Notes under the pieces: generated by a model
Told to the model about the DNA's origin: nothing
What the model saw: only the letters and a program-made list of their open reading frames with translations
Database searches by the model: none
Shown here: one piece after another, positions 17,297-26,005 of the stretch
Layout: each line of letters begins with the position of its first letter
How positions within the stretch are numbered: position 1 is the stretch's first letter
Assembly (NCBI RefSeq): GCF_041240605.1
Contig: NZ_CP162487.1
Coordinates: 4,471,001 to 4,535,000 of the forward strand
Direction: 5' to 3'
DNA length: 64,000 nucleotides
From: Xanthomonas sp. DAR 80977
GTDB taxonomy: Bacteria > Pseudomonadota > Gammaproteobacteria > Xanthomonadales > Xanthomonadaceae
Position numbers and translations under genes: made by a program

Positions 17297-18223
17297 ATGG
17301 AAACCAAAGCCAACTACGTCCTGATCGGCGCCTTCACCATCGTCGCCGGCCTCGCCCTGCTGCTGTTCGGGCTGTGGGCGGCCAAGTATTCCTCCGACCG
17401 CACCTGGCAGGAATACCGGGTGGTGTTCCGCGAGGCGGTCACCGGCCTGTCGGTGGGCAGCCCGGTGCAGTACAACGGCATCGCGGTCGGCTCGATCACC
17501 GAGCTGACCCTGGCGCCGAACGATCCGCGCCAGGTGGTGGCACGGGTGCGGCTGAACTCGACCACGCCGATCAAGAGCGACACCCGCGCCAAGCTGGGCA
17601 TCACCAGCCTGACCGGGCCGTCGATCATCCAGCTCTCCGGCGGTACCCCGGAAGCGCCGTCGCTGACCTCGATCGACACCAGCGACGCGCCGATCATCCA
17701 GACCACGCCGTCGGCGCTGCAGAACATCACCGATACCGCCAACCGCATCGTCGAGCGCCTGGACGAGGTGCTCAGCGACCGCAACGTGGCCAGCATCACC
17801 GCCACCTTGCACAACCTAGAAACGATCAGCGGCTCGCTGGCCGACCGCGACGAAGGCATGCAGTCGCTGATCCTCAGCGCGCGCGATGCCGCACGCAATC
17901 TCGACGTGACCCTGAAGACCACCAACGGCACCATCCAGCGCCTGGACCAGAACCTGGTGCAGCAGCTGCCGCCGATCCTGGACAAGCTGGAAAGCACCCT
18001 GAGCAAGCTGGATTCGGCCTCCGGCAACGCCGACAAGATCCTCGGCGAGAACCGCGCGGCGATCAACAGCTTCGCCAACGACGGCCTGGGCCAGCTCGGC
18101 CCGACCCTGACCGAGCTGCGCGGGCTGATCCGCGACCTGCGCCGGGTCAGCGACCGCCTGGACAACAACCCCGCGCGCTACCTGCTCGGCCGCGACGCCC
18201 CGAAGGAGTTCGAACCCAAATGA
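17297..18223 (+). CDS. mlaD: MCE-domain protein, MlaD family
   Basis: Inner-membrane-anchored periplasmic lipid-binding protein. One N-terminal helix (VLIGAFTIVAGLALLLFGLWA) precedes a single MCE domain (about residues 38-120: REAVTGLSVGSPVQYNGIAVG and GITSLTGPSIIQLSGGT). The remaining 180 residues are alpha-helical heptad-rich sequence (NITDTANRIVERLDEVL to DLRRVSDRLDNNPARYLLG). At 308 residues it is much longer than E. coli MlaD, and such tails form helical barrels or needles. The stop overlaps the next start (ATGA). Confidence 0.9.
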   Translation: METKANYVLIGAFTIVAGLALLLFGLWAAKYSSDRTWQEYRVVFREAVTGLSVGSPVQYNGIAVGSITELTLAPNDPRQVVARVRLNSTTPIKSDTRAKLGITSLTGPSIIQLSGGTPEAPSLTSIDTSDAPIIQTTPSALQNITDTANRIVERLDEVLSDRNVASITATLHNLETISGSLADRDEGMQSLILSARDAARNLDVTLKTTNGTIQRLDQNLVQQLPPILDKLESTLSKLDSASGNADKILGENRAAINSFANDGLGQLGPTLTELRGLIRDLRRVSDRLDNNPARYLLGRDAPKEFEPK

Positions 18224-18900
18224 AGCCGACGCGCGCCCTCCTGCTGCTCGCCGCCCCGGCCCTGCTGCTGCTCGCCGGCTGCTCCGCACTGACCGGCGGC
18301 GGCAGCAAGGACCCGGTGACGATCTACGCGCCCGACGTGCGCGTGGCCCCGGACCCGTCCTGGCCGCAGGTGACCTGGCAACTGGCGATCGCCAAGCCCA
18401 GCGCTGCGCGCGTGGTCGACAGCCCGCGCATCGCGGTACGCCCCACCCCGGGCGAACTGCAGGTGTACAGCGGCGTCAGCTGGGCGCAGCCGGCCACCGA
18501 CATGCTCGAGGACACGCTGGTGCGCGCGTTCGAGGATTCCGGGCGCATCCCCGGCGTGGCCCGGCTCGGCACCGGCATCCGCGCCGACTACAAGCTGGTG
18601 CTGGACCTGCGCCGCTTCGAATCCGACTACGCCGGCCACGATGTTCCTTCGGCCACGATCGAACTCAACGCCAAGCTGCTGTACACGCCCGACCAGCGCG
18701 TGGTCGCCTCGCGCACCTTCCTCGCCGCGCAACCGGCCGCCAGCACCGCGCAGGCGCAGGTCGCCGACGCCTTCGGCCAGGCACTGTCGCAGGTGACCGG
18801 GCAGGTCGTCGGCTGGACCCTGCAACAGGGCCAGGCCGATGCGGCCACGGCCCTGGCGCCGGCACCGACGCCCGCCCCGACACCGCGCCGCCGACCCTGA
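18220..18900 (+). CDS. ABC-type transport auxiliary lipoprotein (PqiC/DUF330-like)
   Basis: A 226-residue predicted lipoprotein: MKPTRALLLLAAPALLLLAGC, with the lipobox LLAGC placing the acylated cysteine at residue 21. The mature part resembles the PqiC family (VTIYAPDVRVAPDP; LAIAKPSAARVVDSPRIAVR; W-QPATDMLEDTLVRAFEDSG), outer-membrane partners of MCE systems. The last 25 residues are Ala/Pro-rich. Translational overlap with mlaD supports a joint function, probably anchoring the MCE tube at the outer membrane. Confidence 0.85.
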   Translation: MKPTRALLLLAAPALLLLAGCSALTGGGSKDPVTIYAPDVRVAPDPSWPQVTWQLAIAKPSAARVVDSPRIAVRPTPGELQVYSGVSWAQPATDMLEDTLVRAFEDSGRIPGVARLGTGIRADYKLVLDLRRFESDYAGHDVPSATIELNAKLLYTPDQRVVASRTFLAAQPAASTAQAQVADAFGQALSQVTGQVVGWTLQQGQADAATALAPAPTPAPTPRRRP

Positions 18901-18901
18901 A

Positions 18902-19223
18902 GCCCCTCTCCCTGCGGGAGAGGGGTTGGGGTGAGGGTCCGGCGCGAAGCGACTCGCGAAGTTCGAGCGCACCAGGCTGTGCCCCTACCCTCATCCGCCC
19001 CTGCGGGGCACCTTCCCCCGAAAAGGGAGCCATGGTCCCGGGGGGAGAAGGGAACAGCCGCGACGCACATAGCCCCTCTCCCCGCGGGAGAGGGGTTGGG
19101 GTGAGGGTCCGGCGCGAAGCGACTCGCGGAGTTTGGGTGCACCAGGCTGCGCCCCTACCCTCATCCGCCCCTGCGGGGCACCTTCCCCCCCAAAGGAGGC
19201 CATGGTCCCGAGGGGAGAAGGGA
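18902..19223. repeat. Two tandem copies of a 152-bp intergenic repeat
   Basis: Copy 1 (18902-19053) and copy 2 (19072-19223) are nearly identical and exactly 170 bp apart, separated by 18 bp. Each begins gcccctctccc-n-gcgggag, a short hairpin, then carries ggttggggtgagggtccgg, a central gaagcgactcgcg, and an inverted half (accctcatccgcccctgcgg) ending in gggagaaggga. Internal complementarity (ggggtgagggt versus accctcatcc) would fold each copy into a branched hairpin. It fills the gap between the lipoprotein gene and the convergent alkB-like gene. Confidence 0.85.
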
Positions 19224-19234
19224 ATTCGTGGCCG

Positions 19235-19816
19235 CTAATGCGCGGCGATTTTCCGAAAGGTCAGATTGATCCGCTCGCCGACCGGCTTCGCAGTCCGCGG
19301 CAAGGCATGCCGGTACAAACGCTGGGTCTCGCCGCCCATCAGCAGCAAGCCGCCAGGACTCAGTTCCAGCGCCTGGCGCAACGCCGGCTCGGCGCGATGG
19401 CGCAGCACGAAGCGGCGGGTCGCGCCCAGGCTCAGCGAGGCGATCAGCGGACGCGGACCCAGTTCCTTCTCGTCGTCGCTGTGCCAGCCCATCGCGTCGC
19501 GCCCGTCGCGGTAGCGGTTGGCCAGCACGCTGTTGAACGCCACCCCGGTTTCCGCCGCCAGCCGCGCGCGCAGCGGCCGCAGCGCCGGCGGCCAAGGATG
19601 CGGCGCGAAACGGCTGCCGGAATAGCGGTAGCTCGCCTGCGGATCGCCGATCCAGCAGCTCAGCCGCGGCGAATCGACCAGCCGCCCGAACAGGCGGATG
19701 CGGTGCACCTCCCAGCTCACCGCGTCCAGCAGTTGCGCGAACAGCGCCGCCGCCTCTGCCGGCGCCAGCCAGCCGGGCAGCCAGCGGACGTCGGCGCCGG
19801 GCAGGTCGAGTTGCAT
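19235..19816 (-). CDS. AlkB-like alpha-ketoglutarate-dependent dioxygenase
   Basis: Fe(II)/2-oxoglutarate dioxygenase of the AlkB family (ALKBH2/3-like class), expected to remove alkyl lesions such as 1-methyladenine from nucleic acid. The 193 residues show NSVLANRYRDGRDAMGWHSD with the HxD iron ligands (H-S-D), SLSLGATRRFVLRHR, and the distal H plus RxxxxxR of HALPRTAKPVGERINLTFR, which bind iron and 2-oxoglutarate. Monocistronic, facing the ETF-QO gene. Confidence 0.9.
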   Translation of the reverse strand: MQLDLPGADVRWLPGWLAPAEAAALFAQLLDAVSWEVHRIRLFGRLVDSPRLSCWIGDPQASYRYSGSRFAPHPWPPALRPLRARLAAETGVAFNSVLANRYRDGRDAMGWHSDDEKELGPRPLIASLSLGATRRFVLRHRAEPALRQALELSPGGLLLMGGETQRLYRHALPRTAKPVGERINLTFRKIAAH

Positions 19817-19929
19817 CGCGCCACGCTAGCATGCCTGCAGGCACCATACGCCAGCGTGCGGAATTTGCCCCGTCACGCACAAAGCCTGAAAATGCAGACA
19901 GCCAGAACGAGCCAACGGGAGCGGAGCAG

Positions 19930-21573
19930 ATGACGGGATCGGAGGGCGGCGCCAGTGCGCCGGAGCCAGTGCAACGCGACGTCATGGAATACGACGTGGT
20001 CACCGTCGGCGCGGGTCCGGCCGGGCTGGCGTTCGCGATCCGGCTCAAGCAGCTCAACCCCGACATCTCGGTCTGCGTGATCGAGAAGGCCAGCACCGTC
20101 GGTGCGCAGATCCTGTCCGGCGCGGTGATCGAACCCGCGCCGCTCGACGCGCTGCTGCCCGGCTGGCGCGACAATCCGCCGCCGATCTGCGTGCCCGCCG
20201 GCGAGGACGAGTTCTGGCACCTGAGCAAGGACGGCGGGCGCAAGTTCCCGATCGTGCCGCCGGGCATGCGCAACCACGGCAACTTCATCGTCAGCCTCGG
20301 CGCGCTGTGCGCGTGGCTGGCGCCGCAGGCCGAGGCGCTGGGCGTGGAGATCTATCCCGGCTTCGCCGCCGCCGAGACCCTGCACGCCGACGACGGCAGC
20401 GTGCTCGGCGTGCGCATCGGCGACATGGGCGTGGCCAAGGACGGTTCGCACAAGCCCGGCTACACCGCCGGCATCGACATCCGCGCCAAGGTCACGGTGC
20501 TGGCCGAAGGCGCGCGCGGGCATCTGACCAAGCGCCTGGTCAAGCGCTTCGCGCTGGACGCCGGCAGCGACCCGCAGGCCTATTCGATCGGCATCAAGGA
20601 ACTGTGGCAGCTGCCGGAAGGCCGCGTGGTGCCGGGCAAGATCGTGCACACCCTGGGCTGGCCGGCCGACAACGCCACCTACGCCGGCAGCTTCCTGTAC
20701 CACCTGGAGAACAACCAGGTGGCGCTGGGCTACGTCAGCGGGCTGGACTACCACGACCCCGAGTACCGGCCGTGGGAGGCATTCCAGCAGTGGAAGAACC
20801 ACCCGCTGATGAAGCCGCTGCTGGAAGGCGGCACCATCCTGTCGGCCGGCGCCCGCGCCATCGCCAGCGGCGGCTGGCAGTCGCTGCCGAAGGTGGAGAT
20901 GCCCGGCGCGCTGCTGATCGGCGACACCGCCGGCCTGCTCAACGTGCCCAAGATCAAGGGCACCCACCAGGCGATCCGCAGCGGCATGCTCGCCGCCGAA
21001 CACCTGGCCGCCGGCGCGGCACTGGATCCGGCCGGCTTCGACGCCAAACTGCGCGGCTCGGAGGTGATGGCCGAACTGCGCCAGGTGCGCAACATCAAGC
21101 CCGGCTTCAAGAAGGGGCTGTGGTTCGGCATGCTCAACGCGGCCTGGGAAACCCTGGTCAAGGGCGCCTCGCCGTGGACGCTGAAGGTGACGGCCGACTG
21201 GGCGTCGCTGGACCGGCTCGGCGAGCACGAGCAACCCAAGCGCGACTACGTGCAGCGCGAACTGGCGCCGCGCGACCGCCTGCAGGGCGTGTACTTCGCC
21301 GCCACCGAACACGACGAGGACCAGCCCGTGCACCTGCAGGTGCTGGACCCGCAGATCTGCGTGACCCGCTGCACCGAGGAATACGGCAATCCCTGCACCC
21401 GCTTCTGCCCCGCAGCGGTCTACGAGATCGTCGACGACGCGGCCGGCAAGCGCCTGCAGATCAACGCCGCCAACTGCGTGCACTGCAAGACCTGCGACAT
21501 CAAGGACCCCTACGAGATCATCAACTGGGTCACCCCGGAAGGCGGCTCCGGGCCGAATTACCAGAACCTGTGA
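19930..21573 (+). CDS. Electron-transfer flavoprotein-ubiquinone oxidoreductase
   Basis: Membrane-associated flavo-iron-sulfur enzyme passing electrons from ETF to ubiquinone. The FAD motif GAGPAG is at residues 27-32. Other family hallmarks are GAQILSGAVIEPAPLDALLP, GIKELWQLPEGRVVPGKIVH and GDTAGLLNVPKIKGTHQAI. The C-terminal 4Fe-4S ligands are CTRFCPA and CVHCKTC. The ATG at 19930 follows gggagcggag and gives 547 residues, the family length. Its electron donor ETF is encoded at 32583-34270. Confidence 0.95.
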   Translation: MTGSEGGASAPEPVQRDVMEYDVVTVGAGPAGLAFAIRLKQLNPDISVCVIEKASTVGAQILSGAVIEPAPLDALLPGWRDNPPPICVPAGEDEFWHLSKDGGRKFPIVPPGMRNHGNFIVSLGALCAWLAPQAEALGVEIYPGFAAAETLHADDGSVLGVRIGDMGVAKDGSHKPGYTAGIDIRAKVTVLAEGARGHLTKRLVKRFALDAGSDPQAYSIGIKELWQLPEGRVVPGKIVHTLGWPADNATYAGSFLYHLENNQVALGYVSGLDYHDPEYRPWEAFQQWKNHPLMKPLLEGGTILSAGARAIASGGWQSLPKVEMPGALLIGDTAGLLNVPKIKGTHQAIRSGMLAAEHLAAGAALDPAGFDAKLRGSEVMAELRQVRNIKPGFKKGLWFGMLNAAWETLVKGASPWTLKVTADWASLDRLGEHEQPKRDYVQRELAPRDRLQGVYFAATEHDEDQPVHLQVLDPQICVTRCTEEYGNPCTRFCPAAVYEIVDDAAGKRLQINAANCVHCKTCDIKDPYEIINWVTPEGGSGPNYQNL

Positions 21574-21643
21574 GCCGCCTGCGCGCTCCCGACACGCTGC
21601 ATGCACTGCGCCGCGGCTCAGCTCGCCGCCGCATGACGTTGCG

Positions 21644-24475
21644 ATGAGCGCGGCTTGGCGTAAAGCCAGCCTTGCCGCGCGCGCGGCTGTCGAACGCCAC
21701 GGCGGCGGTTGGCGCGGCTTGCTCGCGGTCGCTGAGCGCGGCTGGAAAGTGCTGCGCGCGCTGGGCTTGTCCGGTTTTCTGCGGCGCCTGCGCCATGCCG
21801 GGCATGCGCAGGTGTCGGCAGCGCCGCCGTCGGATGTCGTGTTCCCGGCGCCGACCCCGATCGAGCGCGTGCAACTGCGCGTGGGCGTGATGGCCCACGT
21901 GTTCTATCCCGACCTGCTGGATGAATTGGCGCAGGCGCTGGCGGCCATGCCGGTGCCGTATGTGCTGATGGTGTCGGTCGTCGACGACGCCGCGCAGGCT
22001 GCGGCCCGGCAGCGCCTGTCGTCGCTGCCGCACCTGCGGACGCTGCAGGTGCGCACGGTCGCCAACCGTGGCCGCGACCTGGCGCCGTTGATCGTGACCT
22101 TCCGCGAGGAGGTCCTGGCACTGGACGTGGTGGCGCATTGGCATACCAAGAAATCGCTGTACACCGGCAGCGAACGCCAGGATTGGCGCAATTATCTGAC
22201 CGCCTCCCTGTTCGGCTCGACACAGCGGATCGGCTGGATCCTCGGCATGTTCCAGGCCGAACCAAGGCTGGGCATCGTCTATCCGGAGAGCTTCGGCGGC
22301 GTGCCGCTGTGGGCGCACACCTGGCTGAGCAATCTGCAGGCCTGCCGCGAACTGGGCCAGCGTCTTGGCATCGGCGTCGATGCGGCCGCCTACATCGATT
22401 TCCCGGCGGGCTCGATGTTCTGGGCGCGCGTGGAGGCACTGCGGCCGCTCTACGCACTGGGATTGAGCCTGCAGGATTTCCCGGAAGAGCGCGGCCAGAC
22501 CGATGGCACCTTGCAGCACGCCCTGGAACGGATGTTCGTGGCGGTCGTGCGCCAGCAAGGGCTGCTGGCGGGCATCCTGCCAGCGGATGGAGCGCTCGCG
22601 TTGAGCACGGAAGGCGGCCGCAACTGGATGCAGGCCTTCCAGATGCCGCTGGCCACGCGCCTGGCCCTGTCGGCGATCGATGCAAACGTGGTGTCGCTGG
22701 ACGTGTTCGACACGCTGGTGACGCGCCCGTTCCTGACCCCGGCCGGCGCGCGTGCCTATCTCGCCCATCTGGCCGCCGAAACGCTTGGCGTCGCCGGATT
22801 CGCCGGTTTGCGCGAACGTGCCGAGGCGCGTGCGCGCACGGCGGCCGGGCGCGATGTCGACCTGGACGCCATCTACGCCGCGATGGCCCAGCTCGCGGAG
22901 GCGCACGAGCTTCCCCTGGGCGCACTGCAGAAGCTCGAACTGGAGACCGAAGCCCGCCTGCTGCAGCCGCGCCAGGCACTGGTCGCCGCGGCCAACACGC
23001 TCGCCGCCAGCGGGCGGCGTCTGATCGCCGTGTCGGACATGTACCTCAATGGCGCGGATCTGCAGCAGGTCTTGCCACCCGCCGTGCGAGCGCTGCCGCG
23101 CGCCTGGTACGTGTCTTGCGACACCGGCTGGCGCAAGGACGACGGCCAGGCCTGGGAGCGGCTGCCGGCGCGCGAAGGCATCGCCGCGCGGCACTGGTTG
23201 CACGTCGGTGACAACGAACAGGCGGATATCCAGCGCCCGCAGATGCACGGCTATCTCACGCCCGTGCATGTGCTGCGGCCATCGGCCTTGCTCGACGTGG
23301 TCCCGGCGCTGCGTCCGTTGCGACCCGCAGCAGGGGCGCACAGCGGCTGGCAAGACCAGTTGTGGCTGGGCTTGCTCTGTCGCCATTTGGCCGATATGGC
23401 CGATACCCGGCCGGAGCAGTTCGGCGACCGGCTGCGCCTGGCATCGCCAGCATCGCTCGGCTATCTGGTGTTCGGCCCCTTGGTCGCGGACTACCTGCTG
23501 TGGCTGGCGCGCCTGGCGCTGTCGCGCGGCGTCGGCCAGCTCCTGTTCCTGAGCCGCGAAGGGTATCTGTTGCAGAAGGCATTCGCGCAGCTGCAGGCGG
23601 CATGTCCGCCGCTGGCCGCGCTGCGCGGCAGCTATGTGCTGGCCTCGCGTCGCGGCACCGGCGTGCCGACGCTGCGCGAGGCCGCCGACCTCGATGCGCT
23701 GCTCGGCAGCACCTACACCGGCACGCTGCATGCGCTGCTGCAGGCGCGGCTCGGCACGCCGGCGACGACCGCCATCGCCGCGCAGCTTGGCGCCGCAGAC
23801 ATGCGCAGCACGGTCCTGCTGCCGGAGATGCGCAGCGCGCTGTCGCAGAAACTGGCACCGGCGATGCCGGCACTGCTGCACGTCGCCGCCGCGGAACGCG
23901 AGGGCTATTTGCGCTACTGGCGCGCGACGGTTGGCGATGCGCCGGCCATGGTCGCGGACCTGGGATATGCAGGCACCATCCAGGCGCAGCTGGGCAGGTT
24001 GACCGGAACCGCCCTGGGGGGCGGCTACTTCGCAGTGAATGCCGGCATCGCGCAAGTCGAACCCGGTGGCTGGGCCGAGGCCCGCTACTTCGATGGCCGC
24101 AACACGGATACGGAAACCTCGCCGATCCTGCAACACGACCTGCTGCTGGAAACCTTCCTGACCGCGCCGGATGGGCAGTTCTCGCATTTCGCGTCGCGCG
24201 ACGACGGCACGACCGAGCCGGTCTTCGCCGACAACGAACTGGATCCCACCCACTTCGCCACGGTGGCGGCGGTGCAGCAAGGCGCGCTCGATTTCGTCGC
24301 CGACCTGTGCGCGGTCGGCGGCAGCGAGACCTGGCAGTTCACGTTCGACCGCACCCTGATCCAGACGCCCTTGCGTTGCCTGGGCGAAGGCCGCTGGCAT
24401 GCCGGCGACTGGGCGCGCGGCCTCGCGGTCAGCGATGCGTTCACTGGCCGCGGCCGGGTCGCCGTGGCCATCTGA
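21644..24475 (+). CDS. Large RgpF-like / HAD fusion protein, surface-glycan related
   Basis: A 943-residue protein with at least three parts. Residues 60-300 match the rhamnan-synthesis F (RgpF) family: NRGRDLAP, HWHTKKSLYTG and W-YLTASLFGS. Residues 345-560 are a HAD-type hydrolase (SLDVFDTLVTRPFLTPAG motif I; AVSDMYL motif II; HVGDNEQADI motif IV). The C-terminal 350 residues (FLSREGYLLQKAF; VLASRRGTGVPTL; ADLGYAGTIQAQL) are an extension often seen on such HAD proteins, with no known activity. A role in rhamnose-containing glycan assembly or trimming is inference. It lies 70 bp after ETF-QO, well outside the main LPS locus. Confidence 0.75.
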   Translation: MSAAWRKASLAARAAVERHGGGWRGLLAVAERGWKVLRALGLSGFLRRLRHAGHAQVSAAPPSDVVFPAPTPIERVQLRVGVMAHVFYPDLLDELAQALAAMPVPYVLMVSVVDDAAQAAARQRLSSLPHLRTLQVRTVANRGRDLAPLIVTFREEVLALDVVAHWHTKKSLYTGSERQDWRNYLTASLFGSTQRIGWILGMFQAEPRLGIVYPESFGGVPLWAHTWLSNLQACRELGQRLGIGVDAAAYIDFPAGSMFWARVEALRPLYALGLSLQDFPEERGQTDGTLQHALERMFVAVVRQQGLLAGILPADGALALSTEGGRNWMQAFQMPLATRLALSAIDANVVSLDVFDTLVTRPFLTPAGARAYLAHLAAETLGVAGFAGLRERAEARARTAAGRDVDLDAIYAAMAQLAEAHELPLGALQKLELETEARLLQPRQALVAAANTLAASGRRLIAVSDMYLNGADLQQVLPPAVRALPRAWYVSCDTGWRKDDGQAWERLPAREGIAARHWLHVGDNEQADIQRPQMHGYLTPVHVLRPSALLDVVPALRPLRPAAGAHSGWQDQLWLGLLCRHLADMADTRPEQFGDRLRLASPASLGYLVFGPLVADYLLWLARLALSRGVGQLLFLSREGYLLQKAFAQLQAACPPLAALRGSYVLASRRGTGVPTLREAADLDALLGSTYTGTLHALLQARLGTPATTAIAAQLGAADMRSTVLLPEMRSALSQKLAPAMPALLHVAAAEREGYLRYWRATVGDAPAMVADLGYAGTIQAQLGRLTGTALGGGYFAVNAGIAQVEPGGWAEARYFDGRNTDTETSPILQHDLLLETFLTAPDGQFSHFASRDDGTTEPVFADNELDPTHFATVAAVQQGALDFVADLCAVGGSETWQFTFDRTLIQTPLRCLGEGRWHAGDWARGLAVSDAFTGRGRVAVAI

Positions 24476-24499
24476 GCGGCGTGCGCGTTCGCGCTGCCG

Positions 24500-25132
<633 letters not shown>

Positions 25133-25133
25133 G

Positions 25134-25871
25134 TCAGGCGTCCTTCTGGCGCAGGGTGCGCTGTTCGATGCGTTTCTCGGGATGCGGGTTGTGCACGATG
25201 CGATCGACGTAGATGCCGGGCAGATGCACCTGGTCCGGGTCGATGCTGCCGGTCTCGACGACCTGCTCGACCTCGGCGATGCAGACCTTGCCGGCCATCG
25301 CGCAGGCCGGGTTGAAGTTGCGCGCGGTCTTGCGGAACACCAGGTTGCCCGCGGCATCGGCCTTCCACGCCTTGACCAGGGCCACGTCGGCCTGCAGCGC
25401 GGTCTCCAGCACGTAGTGCTTGCCATCGAATTCGCGCGTCTCCTTGCCCTCGGCGACGACCGTGCCATAGCCGGTGGCGGTGAAGAACGCGGGGATGCCG
25501 GCGCCGCCGGCGCGCAGCCGTTCGGCCAGGGTGCCCTGCGGGTTGAACTCCAGCTCCAGCTCGCCGGCCAGGTACTGGCGCTCGAATTCCTTGTTCTCGC
25601 CGACATAGGACGAGATCATCTTGCGGATCTGCCGGGTCGCCAGCAGCTGGCCCAGGCCGAAACCGTCGACCCCGGCGTTGTTGGAGATCACGGTCAGGCC
25701 GTTCGCGCCGGAATCGCGCAACGCCGCGATCAGCGCCTCGGGAATGCCGCACAGGCCGAAACCGCCGACCGCCAGGGTCTGGCCGTCCGCCACCACGTCG
25801 GCCAGCGCCGTGGCCGCGTCGGGGAAAAGCTTGCCGCGTCGCCCGGTCGCCCGGGTGGAGGTATCGCCCAT
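25134..25871 (-). CDS. 3-oxoacid CoA-transferase subunit A
   Basis: Large partner of the CoA-transferase, 245 residues. The glycine-rich CoA-binding segment GQTLAVGGFGLCGIPEALI is typical of subunit A. So are NNAGVDGFGLGQLL, the ISSYVGENKEFE block, FFTATGYGT and NPACAMAGKVCIAEVEQ. I used the ATG at 25871, and upstream in-frame codons run into the divergent xanA promoter region. With subunit B it would interconvert acetoacetate and acetoacetyl-CoA using succinyl-CoA. Confidence 0.93.
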   Translation of the reverse strand: MGDTSTRATGRRGKLFPDAATALADVVADGQTLAVGGFGLCGIPEALIAALRDSGANGLTVISNNAGVDGFGLGQLLATRQIRKMISSYVGENKEFERQYLAGELELEFNPQGTLAERLRAGGAGIPAFFTATGYGTVVAEGKETREFDGKHYVLETALQADVALVKAWKADAAGNLVFRKTARNFNPACAMAGKVCIAEVEQVVETGSIDPDQVHLPGIYVDRIVHNPHPEKRIEQRTLRQKDA

Positions 25872-25945
25872 TGGCCCGCATCCGCATTGGAAGTAGACAG
25901 ATAGTCTAGCCGCTCGTCGGCCGCGGTCCGCTGCGCACTGCCGCA

Positions 25946-25975
25946 ATGACCGATTAAGGGCCGGAACGTTACACT
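25946..25975 (+). promoter_or_regulatory. Possible sigma-70 promoter of xanA
   Basis: ATGACC (25946-25951) and TACACT (25970-25975) are separated by 18 bp and lie about 30 bp upstream of the xanA ATG. Match to consensus is partial, by eye only. Confidence 0.35.
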
Positions 25976-26005
25976 CCAGGCTCCCCCATCCAAGGTCCCT
26001 CCCCT

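Noticed and set aside
18902..19223. CRISPR array
   Set aside because: Only two copies with an 18-bp spacer and 152-bp units, so it is not a CRISPR structure. No cas genes are nearby.
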